A DNA stretch of 64,000 bases from Anaerohalosphaeraceae bacterium (GCA_035378985.1 DAOSUR010000011.1:1-64000), one strand, 5' to 3'; positions 18,529 to 27,507 are shown, counted from the first letter of the stretch. Translations and numbers: made by a program. The notes: generated by a model not told the origin, from the letters alone.

Positions 18529-20745
18529 TTATTCCAGACACGACAGCAGCCCGCACCAGAGCCAGTTTTCAGCAAAGAGCGCCAGATCGGCAAGATTTAC
18601 TACACAATCGCCGTTCACATCAAAGGGATTGGGGCTCAGGCAGGGGTCGGCCTCCAGCGGCTCACTGTCCGGCCCGTTCTCATACAAGGCCCGTATCCAC
18701 GGCTCCGAAAGCGGAATATTGTAGATTCGCAGTTCATTGATTCGGCCTGCAAACAAAGGATGCTCAGCCGCCTGCGAACGGCCCAGCCAGCTGTTGCGGT
18801 CACCCAAATCCGACAGACGGCCGTTTAAGTCCGCCGTATCCATCAGCTGGCCATTCACATAGAGCCGCATTTTCTGTTCCGCGCCGCTCCAGACCACCGC
18901 AGCACAGACTTCCTGACCCGCCGCCGCAGGCGGAGCTGTCAGGGTCTGAACGGTCCCCCCGAGCCGGCTCTCAAAAACCATCCGCGGATTGGCCGGATTC
19001 TCGTTTCTGGGTGTCAGCATCAGATACCGGCTTCCTGCAAGCGAGCCGGCCTGACCTTCTCCTCCGTCGCTGATTCCGAAACTGAAAACCGGCTGATTGG
19101 CAAGGTTGCTTTCCGCCGTAAACCATACCATCAGCGTCATAGGATTGCCCAGCGAGGAAAGCAGTCCGTCGGGCAAATCCAAAAAGGACGCGTTCGGGTC
19201 GCCGGAGGTCCTTCCCCCGGGCTCCAAAACCGCCGCCCCGCCCTCCAGCCGAATCCGGCCGCCGAGAAAATCCACCGCAACTGCATTGGCATCCCCGACT
19301 GAATCATCAAAATTTTCATTCATTCTCCACCGATGCACAATCTTCTCGGAGGAAACATACAAAGCGGCCGGAGCTGACTCATACTCCTCCAGATTGTCTA
19401 AAACAGCCCGGACCCGATAGACCCCCTCGTCTTCCTCTCCTGCATTGTGAATCGTCAAATGAGTCATAATGTGGAAATTCGTATGGATGGGGCGTTCTTC
19501 GGAGTACTTTTGCCCGTCGATCGGCAGGGGCTGTCCATTCCGGAGCCATTCGAGCAGAAGAATCGGGCGGGCCGCAATCACCTCCATCGTCCATTCAACC
19601 TCCGGAGCCGGGGGCATTCGAAGCGTCATCGGGTCCGGCAGCAGATATCGGTCTTCCAGTGTCCCGACAAACGTCAGCCACTCCGGATAGGACGAAAACG
19701 ACCAGACATCGCCTTTAACCCACGTATGAATATTCCAGCAGGGTTCGTTCGTTTCCGGAATCACACACAGCCAGTTGGGCTCAATAACACAAGTGTCCAC
19801 ACGCCAGTAATAGATGTGGTTGGGTTCAACCGCATCAAAAAGAAAAGTGCCGTTCGGGTCGGTCGGCGAAGCAGGAGAGATTTCCATCCCGCCGATCAGC
19901 ATCGGCTCCGCAGGCAGATTCGGCTCGGCAACCCGCCTGGCATCCGTATCCAGATAAAGCTTGTACAACTCGACTCGGTCCGGATTCGTCCATTGAAGAA
20001 GAACCTGATACGGCACCGGTACCTGCGGGGAAGGGTTCAGCCGGACAGCTTTCGCAGGCGGATGGATACCGTGCAGGCGAACCGCATCGATTTCCTCCTG
20101 CGTCAAAACATGGTCATAAAACGCCAGCTGATCGATTCGCGCATTCAAAAACTTTCCGGGTTCATTGTTGGTGGAGGCCAGATACATCGGGACCGACTTT
20201 CGAGGATAAACAGGCGTCCAAACACGGACCTCCTCGGCAGGCCCTTCATCTACATAGATTTTGTATTCGCCCGTGGTGCCGTCTCGTGTGCAGCAGACAA
20301 AGTGCCACTGTCCGTCATTAATGGAGGTAACAGACTGCACATCATAGACATCATCGCAAAACCCGCCGATTCCAAAACCGGCTTTGTCGGTACCCTCCAG
20401 ACAGATTCCCCAATCGCCGGTTTCGTTCGTGCATCCTTCGTGCTCCGCGCTGACAATCCCCTTGCCGTTCCAGAACTTTCGGTTGCCGCCCGGCTGGGAA
20501 TCCGTAGTTTGAACCCAGAATACAATACTAAAATCATCCACAACAAACGACGTGGTTACGGCCGTCTGATTCACTCCGTCAAATGATGCGGCCAGACCCT
20601 CCACACCGCTGACAAAACCGGGAGCATTCAGCGGAATAAACTGCTTCTCCGGAGCCCCTAATGCATCCTCAAAAGTCCCATCGAACGGATAAAAAGCGAC
20701 CAACTTTCCCTGTACCGAACAGGTAAGAAAAAGAAAACAGAACAC
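18529..20745 (-). CDS. LamG - Fn3/Ig-like - LamG surface protein with dockerin-like tail
   Basis: About 738 residues, no recognisable enzyme. Order: hydrophobic signal sequence, LamG (about 15-225; ASFDGVNQTAV to NARIDQLAFYDHVLT), an Fn3-like segment (about 240-350), an Ig-like segment (about 380-470, DEGVYRVRAVL), a second LamG (about 475-680, ending AGRINELRIYN) and a dockerin-like EF-hand (FDVNGDCVVNLADLALFAENW). The first usable start is a GTG at 20745, but the frame is open 27 more bases with a K that would complete the signal peptide, and AGGGGG lies further upstream; no ATG or TTG occurs there. A rare ATA/ATC start, or a mutated start, is therefore possible. It converges with the GH95 gene. 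Glycan binding or adhesion is an inference from the folds. Confidence 0.78.
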   Translation of the reverse strand: MFCFLFLTCSVQGKLVAFYPFDGTFEDALGAPEKQFIPLNAPGFVSGVEGLAASFDGVNQTAVTTSFVVDDFSIVFWVQTTDSQPGGNRKFWNGKGIVSAEHEGCTNETGDWGICLEGTDKAGFGIGGFCDDVYDVQSVTSINDGQWHFVCCTRDGTTGEYKIYVDEGPAEEVRVWTPVYPRKSVPMYLASTNNEPGKFLNARIDQLAFYDHVLTQEEIDAVRLHGIHPPAKAVRLNPSPQVPVPYQVLLQWTNPDRVELYKLYLDTDARRVAEPNLPAEPMLIGGMEISPASPTDPNGTFLFDAVEPNHIYYWRVDTCVIEPNWLCVIPETNEPCWNIHTWVKGDVWSFSSYPEWLTFVGTLEDRYLLPDPMTLRMPPAPEVEWTMEVIAARPILLLEWLRNGQPLPIDGQKYSEERPIHTNFHIMTHLTIHNAGEEDEGVYRVRAVLDNLEEYESAPAALYVSSEKIVHRWRMNENFDDSVGDANAVAVDFLGGRIRLEGGAAVLEPGGRTSGDPNASFLDLPDGLLSSLGNPMTLMVWFTAESNLANQPVFSFGISDGGEGQAGSLAGSRYLMLTPRNENPANPRMVFESRLGGTVQTLTAPPAAAGQEVCAAVVWSGAEQKMRLYVNGQLMDTADLNGRLSDLGDRNSWLGRSQAAEHPLFAGRINELRIYNIPLSEPWIRALYENGPDSEPLEADPCLSPNPFDVNGDCVVNLADLALFAENWLWCGLLSCLE

Positions 20746-21285
20746 AAAAAGAAGATATTTTATAGATATGATGGCGATAGTCCCCCTTCATTTCATAGAT
20801 TCTTACCTCTCCACAAAAATTGGCCTCCAAATATTTATATCTGCCAAAAGAATCAAAGTCAAGAACAGAAGGTTAACAAACCATATCGGCTTATACGGTC
20901 CACAATATCCAGATATAGTTTACTTTATAAAACCCCCTTTCCCCCATTTTATCCCTTCCTAATTTTCTTCTGCCGCCACGGGGCTTCACCCCATTTTGCC
21001 TGCAAAAAGTAACCCATTGCCTGCCATTCTGCCCTTAATTAAAGCCGTTTGTGAAAGGGAATTGATTGATAGAAAAAATTTCAAAATAGAGAAAAATTTT
21101 AAAATTTTTCCCATCTACCCTATCAATCACCGCCCCCCGACAGACGACTAATATAGAGAAACTGGAAAGGCCAGGGAGGTTTGCCTCAGTGATGCCGAGG
21201 ATGGGAAGGAGTAATATCGGCAATCACACTTCGTCGCGAAGGGATTTTCCAAACTTGAGTGTCTTGATACGCAGGAGTTGATAAA
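20746..21285. other. AT-rich divergent intergenic region with inverted repeats and a structured leader
   Basis: 540 bases with no convincing gene. A 10-bp inverted repeat (21063-21072 with 21120-21129) flanks an 18-bp perfect A/T palindrome near 21093-21110. Downstream are two small hairpins: 21193-21198 with 21217-21222, and 21229-21233 with 21237-21241. CAGGAG then precedes the ATG at 21286. This looks like an operator/promoter followed by a folded 5' leader. I compared it by eye with c-di-GMP, cobalamin, TPP and glycine riboswitch cores and found no match. A 64-codon frame at 20768-20962 was judged non-coding. Confidence 0.45.
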
Positions 21286-22674
21286 ATGAAACGAGGCGTT
21301 ATCTGTCTATTATCTCTATTAATTTCCAGCAGTGCTTTTGCCGCAGTCTCCTTCCGATTGGCCGACCCCAATACCCTGCTTCCATTGCCTTCCAATGAAA
21401 TCCTCCTCGGTCAACCGGTCTCTATTGTCATTTCCTCCGATGCAAACGAACCCTGGCAGGGAGGCATCTTTGTTCGCGGCCAGGACCGTCTTGTGAGCCG
21501 GATTGTCGGCCGAGGCAGCAACCCGGTCCTGCGGCATTATCCGGCCAGCTGCTTTTCTGCAGCCGGCCCCCATGCACGTGCCATGCTTTGGAAAGACTCG
21601 TATCTTCAGGGCTTTGACTTCTACACGGAGGCCTTTGACCCCAACGCCGGCGACTGGTTTGTTGTGGACTATCAAGCCCTGCGCCCCGGCACTTGTACAC
21701 TCGAGTTTTACGACTACACCACAGGGGACCCGAACAGCTGGTATGTCCCGGCCCAGACGCTGGTGCTGGAAAATACTCCTTCCCGGGATTTTTCTGCAGA
21801 CGGCTTGGTCAATCTGGAAGACTTCGCGCACTTTGCATCCTATTGGCTCCAGGATGGATGCACAGCCCCGGACTGGTGCGCCCAGACCGATTTAGACTGG
21901 GACGGCCTGGTTGGACTGACGGATTTGACGCTGTTTTCAGAACACTGGCTCCGCGGCATGCCCGGCTGGCAGCCCGCTCCCGCCCCGGCCGCGATAGACC
22001 CGAACCTTTTTTATGCTATCACGGATGGTGAAGATGCCAATGAAATCACCCTGACGGTCGGAGAAAGCGTCCGCCTCTATATTCAGAAAACCACGCTCGA
22101 ACAGGAAGTGCGTCTGATTTACCTGGAAGCAACCATCTCTGATACGGAGCTCGGCTGGATTGACAACACCGAGTATGACCCCAACAACCCGGAATCGTCC
22201 ACAGCCGAACTGCTGGTCGAACCGCGTTATACGTTCTTTGACTATTGGGGACCGGGGGAAACCCAGCCGGAAGGAATCGTTTTCTTTGCCACCGGTTTAG
22301 GCCAGAGCCTCAACGATGGGCCGGTCGCCAGCTTCGTCTATACCGCCGCTGAAGCAGGCGATGTAACACTTGAACTGATTGACTACGGACAAATCCCCAG
22401 CGCCCGACACCATATAGTCATTCATCAGGTCGCCCCGATGCAGGCAAATGCTCCGGATACACAGTCCTTCCAGACAATGTCCGTCGCCGTTTCGGAGGCA
22501 GAGGACCTGTCTGCTGCAGAATCTGCAGAGACCCCGGCAGAATCCCAAATCGTGACGGAGGAAGCCGTGGAGTTTCTGGAGCGCATCTGGGAGGAAGACC
22601 CGCAGATTCGCGAGCAAATCAGTGAAGAACAATGGAACGACTTTATCGAGAAGGTAAGGAATTCAAGTGTATGA
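21286..22674 (+). CDS. Secreted protein with two beta domains around an internal dockerin-like pair (possibly cohesin-like)
   Basis: A 462-residue exported protein (signal peptide MKRGVICLLSLLISSSAFA, strong CAGGAG before the ATG). Residues about 20-165 and 235-375 are all-beta, each opening with a strand like ILLGQPVSIVI or LTVGESVRLYI, the way cohesin-type beta sandwiches begin. Between them, 168-224, are two EF-hand loops (FSADGLVNLEDF and LDWDGLVGLTDL), the same dockerin-like module that ends the hydrolases. The C-terminus (about 425-462) is an acidic, helical segment. It overlaps or abuts the next gene: an ATGA links its stop to an alternative upstream start. The cohesin resemblance is a pattern impression only; the family is not recognised with confidence. 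Confidence 0.75.
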   Translation: MKRGVICLLSLLISSSAFAAVSFRLADPNTLLPLPSNEILLGQPVSIVISSDANEPWQGGIFVRGQDRLVSRIVGRGSNPVLRHYPASCFSAAGPHARAMLWKDSYLQGFDFYTEAFDPNAGDWFVVDYQALRPGTCTLEFYDYTTGDPNSWYVPAQTLVLENTPSRDFSADGLVNLEDFAHFASYWLQDGCTAPDWCAQTDLDWDGLVGLTDLTLFSEHWLRGMPGWQPAPAPAAIDPNLFYAITDGEDANEITLTVGESVRLYIQKTTLEQEVRLIYLEATISDTELGWIDNTEYDPNNPESSTAELLVEPRYTFFDYWGPGETQPEGIVFFATGLGQSLNDGPVASFVYTAAEAGDVTLELIDYGQIPSARHHIVIHQVAPMQANAPDTQSFQTMSVAVSEAEDLSAAESAETPAESQIVTEEAVEFLERIWEEDPQIREQISEEQWNDFIEKVRNSSV

Positions 22675-22712
22675 GTCGGAAGAAATATCAGTTTGCAGGA
22701 GCAGAGACTTTT

Positions 22713-24422
22713 ATGAGAAGCACAATCATCGGCTGTCTGATTTTGTGTGCCGCAGCGGCCTGGTCCTCGGCCGGTCGCATCTGGACATCGGCGGAAACAG
22801 AAACCCTGCTGCGGACATTGACCGATTCGCCCCGCCGGTATTGGATTGAATCCGGACGCATACGGGCCAAACATCTGAATTATCGGCAGGCGGAAGACTG
22901 GCTGGCCCAGACCGAAGAAATCATTATCTTTGACGGACAGCGGTTCCGCTGGGAGATCACGCTCGACGGTGACGAGCAAGCCGTGCCGGAACCGATGAAG
23001 CCGGGGCAAAAGACTCTCCGTGTACCCGACAAGGCTTCCAATCGAAACCGCATTTTTGTTTGGGACGGAAATCAATATATCCGGTATTACCCAAACACCG
23101 AATACGCCGTCATCTCCGAACAGGCGGCTTCCTCGGCACCGGTTTTGCGGGGACCCCTGACCGCCGAGATTGTTCCCTGGGGGCATGGAGATTACGCCCT
23201 CTCTGCTCTGCTGTCCCGACAGCCGATCGTGCAGGAAGAAACCCTGAACGGACGAACGGTCCTGCGCTTGTCCTTTACTCATCAAACGATAACCCCTCCG
23301 CTTCAATGTGTTCTTCTCCTCGACCCAGCAATGAATTACGCGGTTTTGTCCCTGACCCTGAACAGTGAGGCCGTTCACATCACTACAACCTACTCAGACT
23401 ATTCTCTGACCGGCGGACGCTGGATCCCCCGCACAATCCGAACCGAGCGGTATGCCAGAACCGCCCAGGGATTGGATTTGATTTCCTATGACGACTGGGT
23501 CTTTACCGAAATCAATACGGATACCCCCGCCGAGGATGCACTAAAACCCCATTTTAAAGAAGGAACTCTCGTGGAGGTGCATCCGGGCGGCGGACGCGAA
23601 TCGCTGCTCTATCATTCCCGCGAACAGACAAATATTTCGGAACTGATGACGGAAAAAATGTCGCTGCCCTCCGGGTTGGATGAAAGCCGGCAAAACTGTG
23701 CACAGGCCGCCGTTCAGCTGCTCAAACGCCGGTTTGCCACCTCGGTTCTGCCCTCATCAGGCCCCGCAGCCGCAGCGGCTTCCTCCGCCGCCGAACCCAT
23801 GACCGGTCTGGTCAGTTTATACGAGGTCAAACAGAAACTTGAGCAAGCCGGCCTGTATTGTTTGGCCGTTCAGACCGACATCCAAACCCTTCAGGGACTA
23901 TCCGACTGCGGAATCATCGTACACCTGCCCAACCAGAAACATTATCTGATCGTGGATAAGATTGACGGCGGCTCCGTCTGGACCATTGACTTAAGCAGCC
24001 GCAAGTTTTACTGGAAATGGCGAATCGCCGACTTCGTTCGGGACTGGAAAGAGGGAACGGCACTGCTGGTCGCCGACTCCCCAACTCGCCTGCCGACCCA
24101 AATCAAAACACTCGAACCAACACGGCTGTATGAAATCGTCGGCGGCGACGGAGAACTGTATGAGACCTACTCGTGCACACAGAAGATTCAGGAAGACGAC
24201 TGGATTCCCTGCCCGATGCCCATCGGAGGAACCTTGTGCTACGGTCTGCTATATGTCTTTTACCCGCGATACGGCTGCGTCGAGGATGAAAACGGCGGTT
24301 TCTGTGAAGGCAGACCGATGGACGGGATGGACGTAACCCCCTGTCTTACGGATCCTTTGGAATACGGCTCCTGCGTGATTACTTCAGAATGGCACACGAC
24401 GTACATTCGGGCCTGCAAATAA
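22713..24422 (+). CDS. Exported protein with C39-like papain-fold domain and Cys-rich tail
   Basis: 569 residues from the ATG at 22713, which has GCAGGAG upstream and opens a signal peptide (IIGCLILCAAAAWSSA). An in-frame ATG at 22671 would add 14 residues and overlap the previous stop. Residues about 30-290 are beta-rich with a resemblance to LolA/outer-membrane lipoprotein-sorting folds (YSDYSLTGGRWIPRTIRTE). Residues about 315-470 look like a peptidase C39-type domain: C329 in RQNCAQAAVQLL, H410 in NQKHYLIVDK and D426 in WTIDLSSR could form a triad, though the usual Gln position differs. The last 85 residues hold eight Cys and no known motif. The next gene is a pseudopilin. Role unknown; a peptidase of secreted or pilin-like peptides is one guess. 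Confidence 0.72.
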   Translation: MRSTIIGCLILCAAAAWSSAGRIWTSAETETLLRTLTDSPRRYWIESGRIRAKHLNYRQAEDWLAQTEEIIIFDGQRFRWEITLDGDEQAVPEPMKPGQKTLRVPDKASNRNRIFVWDGNQYIRYYPNTEYAVISEQAASSAPVLRGPLTAEIVPWGHGDYALSALLSRQPIVQEETLNGRTVLRLSFTHQTITPPLQCVLLLDPAMNYAVLSLTLNSEAVHITTTYSDYSLTGGRWIPRTIRTERYARTAQGLDLISYDDWVFTEINTDTPAEDALKPHFKEGTLVEVHPGGGRESLLYHSREQTNISELMTEKMSLPSGLDESRQNCAQAAVQLLKRRFATSVLPSSGPAAAAASSAAEPMTGLVSLYEVKQKLEQAGLYCLAVQTDIQTLQGLSDCGIIVHLPNQKHYLIVDKIDGGSVWTIDLSSRKFYWKWRIADFVRDWKEGTALLVADSPTRLPTQIKTLEPTRLYEIVGGDGELYETYSCTQKIQEDDWIPCPMPIGGTLCYGLLYVFYPRYGCVEDENGGFCEGRPMDGMDVTPCLTDPLEYGSCVITSEWHTTYIRACK

Positions 24423-24454
24423 CGGGTTATTCTTGATTTTCCGCTGTGTAGCTG

Positions 24455-24485
24455 CTATCCTGTCTCATTATGAGAGACAGGATAG
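24455..24485 (+). promoter_or_regulatory. Perfect 12-bp inverted repeat with the start codon in its loop
   Basis: CTATCCTGTCTC at 24455-24466 pairs exactly with 24474-24485 around a 7-base spacer, and the pseudopilin ATG (24470-24472) is in that spacer. No Shine-Dalgarno sequence is visible. In RNA this hairpin would hold the start codon in a loop and the first codons in the stem, so it probably controls translation; it could also be a protein-binding palindrome. Confidence 0.7.
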
Positions 24486-25270
24486 GTCTGACCCTGATTG
24501 AAGTCCTCATCACCACAGCGGTGTTGGCTGTACTTTTGGCTGTTGTCTTTCCGGCATTTCAATCCAGCCGTGATTCAAGCCGTTCAGTGCTCTGTACAGC
24601 CAATCTCAAACAGATCTGGCTTGCTACCGAGGTTTATGAACAGGACCATCATCGTTTTCCGCAGGGCTTCTGCTGTCTGCCGGAGTGCACACGTTCAGCC
24701 CCGCCGCAGGGGTTTGCCGGCAAACCGGTTTATGACAGACCCGGCTGGTGGTGGTTCGATTTCTTGGGCATTGAGGACCGCTCCGCAAAAGGAATACTGT
24801 GGTGCCCGTCTCGTCGGCCGACGAACGGGCCGCTGCGCGAAAACGTTTTATGGTGCAACTACGCAATCAATTATTCCATTGCCAAATGGGCCTCGGACTC
24901 AGTCCGCGGAGAGTTTTTGGGACCGCCTCTGAGCAAAACGCACATCCTCCATCCCTCCGAAACCCTCCTATACTCCGATTCCGGATACGGTCTTCTCAGC
25001 TGGAAGGCAGTGGTGGGAATCCCTAATCCTTTCGATAACAACCCTATGCGGGATGACTCCTTTTATCTGCCCGGACTGAAACTCAATCAAAACCGTTCTA
25101 TCCATCCTGACCAGCAGATGGATGCTCTGAAGGGGCGGCATCGCGGAGCAGCCGTTTCCATTGCCTATGCGGATGGACATGCTGCAACGGAAAAGGCCGA
25201 ACGGTTTACAGTCCGAACGGATGAAAATGGAGCCCCGACTCCGCCTTATTTTTGGACGGGGGGCCGATAG
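24470..25270 (+). CDS. DUF1559-type pseudopilin (type II secretion-like)
   Basis: A 266-residue prepilin-like protein. MRDRIGLTLIEVLITTAVL is a class III signal: short basic leader, cleavage after G6, Glu at mature position 5 (LTLIE) and a hydrophobic N-terminal helix. The C-terminal domain ends with IAYADGHAA, the H-x-x-D-G-type signature of the DUF1559 pseudopilins that are numerous in planctomycetes. Several Cys (CCLPEC, ILWCPSR) may form disulfides. These proteins are thought to be assembled by type II secretion or pilus machinery; a GspF-like gene sits at 38206-39180 but no ATPase is in the window. The start codon lies in the loop of a perfect inverted repeat. The gene converges with the anti-sigma gene, 101 bases away. 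Confidence 0.85.
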   Translation: MRDRIGLTLIEVLITTAVLAVLLAVVFPAFQSSRDSSRSVLCTANLKQIWLATEVYEQDHHRFPQGFCCLPECTRSAPPQGFAGKPVYDRPGWWWFDFLGIEDRSAKGILWCPSRRPTNGPLRENVLWCNYAINYSIAKWASDSVRGEFLGPPLSKTHILHPSETLLYSDSGYGLLSWKAVVGIPNPFDNNPMRDDSFYLPGLKLNQNRSIHPDQQMDALKGRHRGAAVSIAYADGHAATEKAERFTVRTDENGAPTPPYFWTGGR

Positions 25271-25371
25271 TCAAACCCCTCCGCGGCAATCCGTGCCAGA
25301 ACTTCTTCTTCCCGCGGATAGCAAACCGTAGTCGACGTGATCTTTTGAAACGCTTTGTTGTCTGGCTTCTC

Positions 25372-26535
25372 CTACCATTCAATCCGAAGAGGATATTTCG
25401 ACCGGGCATCCAGATAACCCCGCCACCGCCGCTCCACCGGCCGGCCCAGCGCCGAATAATCCATCCACGTCAAATCATAAACCGCAACATTCGGCATTCG
25501 CTGACCATCGGACGGACGGACGGATTTCCATTTGTACCTGGAAGGCAGTTCAGACGGCGAGCGAAACGGCAGCAGACCCCATGGTATCTCCAGTTTCTTG
25601 GCCGGCTCTTCAATCGGTATCACTTCTATTCCGGAGGCCGTCTTAATCAGTTTCCTCTGCCGATTCAAATCCCACAGAACGGCCCGCTCTTTTTCAATAA
25701 AAAGATGCACCCCCAGGGAATTGGATACCCAGATTTCCTGCAGAGGCCTTTGCTCTTCGAAGGCATATGAAGCCAGGAGCAGGTTCTGCCCCCCTTGGGG
25801 ATACGAAGTGACCGACACATTGACGGCCTGACCGAGGGCCTGATAGACTTCCGCAATATCCAACCCCCGAACCGGACGGACCTGCCAGAGCAGCAGAACA
25901 GCGATCAGCAGAACAGCCGCCGCGGCATAGCGAACCCACACAAACGAACGCTGCCTCGCTGTCTTTTTCGGCTCGTCCGCAGCCCGCTGAGCCGTTGCAA
26001 TCTGAAAGGTCCCATCCGGATTTCGGCCCAGCTTCGTCAGAACTTCAGAATCCTCCCTGCATCGGATTGCCTCCAGCGCATCAGGACAGGGGCTGGCCAA
26101 CATCAGACGGGCATCCCCGTCGCCGCTCAGAAAACGGGCGGCCGCAAGGGCCTGTTCACTCGTCAGCGAGAATCTCTTCAGGGCCTCCAAATCATTCCGG
26201 CACAGAGAACAATGCGCCAGATGGGCCGCCGCCGGCGTCGGAACCGACGGAACCAATCCCTCCACCGACAAAAGCGGCAGAAACGGCTTTGTCTGCGTGC
26301 AGCCCACCCACCGGTCAAAAAGCGGCACCTGACAGCGCAGAATCTCCATTCGAACAGACCGAACGGCCGGTTCAGGATTTTCCAGAATCTCTGCAAGACG
26401 CCCCAGCTCCGCCCGGCATTCTCCGCACCGTTCTATATGCTCCCGAACGTTCTGCGGAATTTCGGACGGTTCAGTCAGATAATCATAATAGAACACTGCA
26501 GCCCGTCGACAAACAGATTGGCTCTCCTTCTTCAT
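25372..26535 (-). CDS. Membrane anti-sigma factor with two zinc-finger-like motifs
   Basis: A 387-residue protein starting 4 bases after the sigma-factor stop. The N-terminal cytoplasmic part has two H-x3-C-x2-C motifs, H33/C37/C40 (HIERCGEC) and H105/C109/C112 (HLAHCSLC); one such motif defines the zinc anti-sigma (ZAS) fold, two are less usual. One transmembrane helix (about 199-217, VRYAAAAVLLIAVLLLW) leads to an external domain of about 165 residues ending in RSKYPLRIEW, which resembles the beta-rich sensor part of planctomycete anti-sigma proteins. It would hold the ECF factor at the membrane until an envelope signal releases it (family knowledge). The ligand or stress sensed cannot be told. 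Confidence 0.82.
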   Translation of the reverse strand: MKKESQSVCRRAAVFYYDYLTEPSEIPQNVREHIERCGECRAELGRLAEILENPEPAVRSVRMEILRCQVPLFDRWVGCTQTKPFLPLLSVEGLVPSVPTPAAAHLAHCSLCRNDLEALKRFSLTSEQALAAARFLSGDGDARLMLASPCPDALEAIRCREDSEVLTKLGRNPDGTFQIATAQRAADEPKKTARQRSFVWVRYAAAAVLLIAVLLLWQVRPVRGLDIAEVYQALGQAVNVSVTSYPQGGQNLLLASYAFEEQRPLQEIWVSNSLGVHLFIEKERAVLWDLNRQRKLIKTASGIEVIPIEEPAKKLEIPWGLLPFRSPSELPSRYKWKSVRPSDGQRMPNVAVYDLTWMDYSALGRPVERRWRGYLDARSKYPLRIEW

Positions 26536-26539
26536 AACT

Positions 26540-27088
26540 TCATCCTTCTTTATTAAAAAAAGCTTTTCTGATTTTTTTCAAACCGCTGCAGATATATCGA
26601 GCCGCGGTCTCTGGTTTGACCCCCAGCTTCAAAGCTGTTTCCTTCAGCGTATAATTCTCTTTATACCGATACAAAATCGCCCGACCTTCATTCGTTTTCA
26701 AATGCGTTTGGACCTTCTCAAAAAAAACGGCAAGTTCATCGACATCAGAGATTACGGGTTCAGCTCCTTTTTCCACGGCATCGAGCCGGGCTTGTTGGTA
26801 AAACTTGAGGAGTGCTTTCCGCCTTCGTGCCTGATTTCGATACCAATCAGTAGCCCGCTCAAGAACAAGCCGGTAGAAAAAGCCGCGAGGTTTCTGAATA
26901 TCTCCGAACGGCGGATCCAGAATAAAAGACAAAAAAAGGTCCTGGTAAAAATCATCGCGGTCGGACGGATTCTGAATCACAAATCGAATCGCCGAACGGA
27001 TAAAGCCCTCGTGTTCCTGAAACAAACGAGATGCCTGCTCCCTCATCGCGGCCAACTGTTCCGGCGGAGTATTTTTTTCCGACCCCAC
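26540..27088 (-). CDS. ECF-family RNA polymerase sigma factor
   Basis: A 182-residue ECF sigma factor. Region 2 is at about 25-95 (RSAIRFVIQNPSDRDDFYQD, FFYRLVLERATDWYRNQ) and region 4 at about 130-180 (YTLKETALKLGVKPETAARY, then GLKKIRKAF). The start is a GTG with CGGAG upstream; the next Met is at residue 15. It is followed immediately by its anti-sigma gene, so the pair is one operon, normally self-activated. The opposite strand carries the divergent membrane-protein genes from 27508, which are candidate targets, as are the pseudopilin and C39-like genes; no ECF promoter was identified to prove this. Confidence in the family is high, in the regulon low. Confidence 0.88.
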   Translation of the reverse strand: MGSEKNTPPEQLAAMREQASRLFQEHEGFIRSAIRFVIQNPSDRDDFYQDLFLSFILDPPFGDIQKPRGFFYRLVLERATDWYRNQARRRKALLKFYQQARLDAVEKGAEPVISDVDELAVFFEKVQTHLKTNEGRAILYRYKENYTLKETALKLGVKPETAARYICSGLKKIRKAFFNKEG

Positions 27089-27507
27089 AACCCTAACTCC
27101 GTATTGTTGCGTGTGTATCCCTTTGAAGCAGAATATTTTACGGAAAAACCGCCGGAAAAAGCAAGTATTTTCACTCCGTTTTCTCCAAACTGCCTAATTT
27201 TCAAAGAACCGTTCGGGATAGTTCTGGCCTTTTTCGCTCCCGAATTGTTCCTTTCTTGGACTGCAAAACATCCTTGTGTTTCACCAAACCTCACTGACAG
27301 CTTATTAAAGAATTTCCTTCGCCCAAGGAGGAAGGAATCTTTTCCAAAATCTCCTCTAATATAGCCGTTTGAGAACCCCCCGCCATTGATAAAAAAATGT
27401 GAATTTATTAAGAAAAATTTTGGATTCCTGCTCTAACTGTCCGTATTGTATGGACTTAATCGAATAGTCCGTCTTGGCTGCCTCGGAGCAAATACTCAAA
27501 TACCCTT
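27089..27507. other. Divergent intergenic region
   Basis: 419 bases between the ECF sigma gene and the membrane protein at 27508. It is AT-rich, with A/T runs near 27390-27425, and must hold both divergent promoters. I could not assign -35/-10 pairs with confidence and saw no RNA gene or long repeat. Confidence 0.4.

Noticed and set aside
20768..20962. 64-codon frame in the AT-rich intergenic region
   Set aside because: No ribosome site and random-looking composition; overlaps a probable promoter region.
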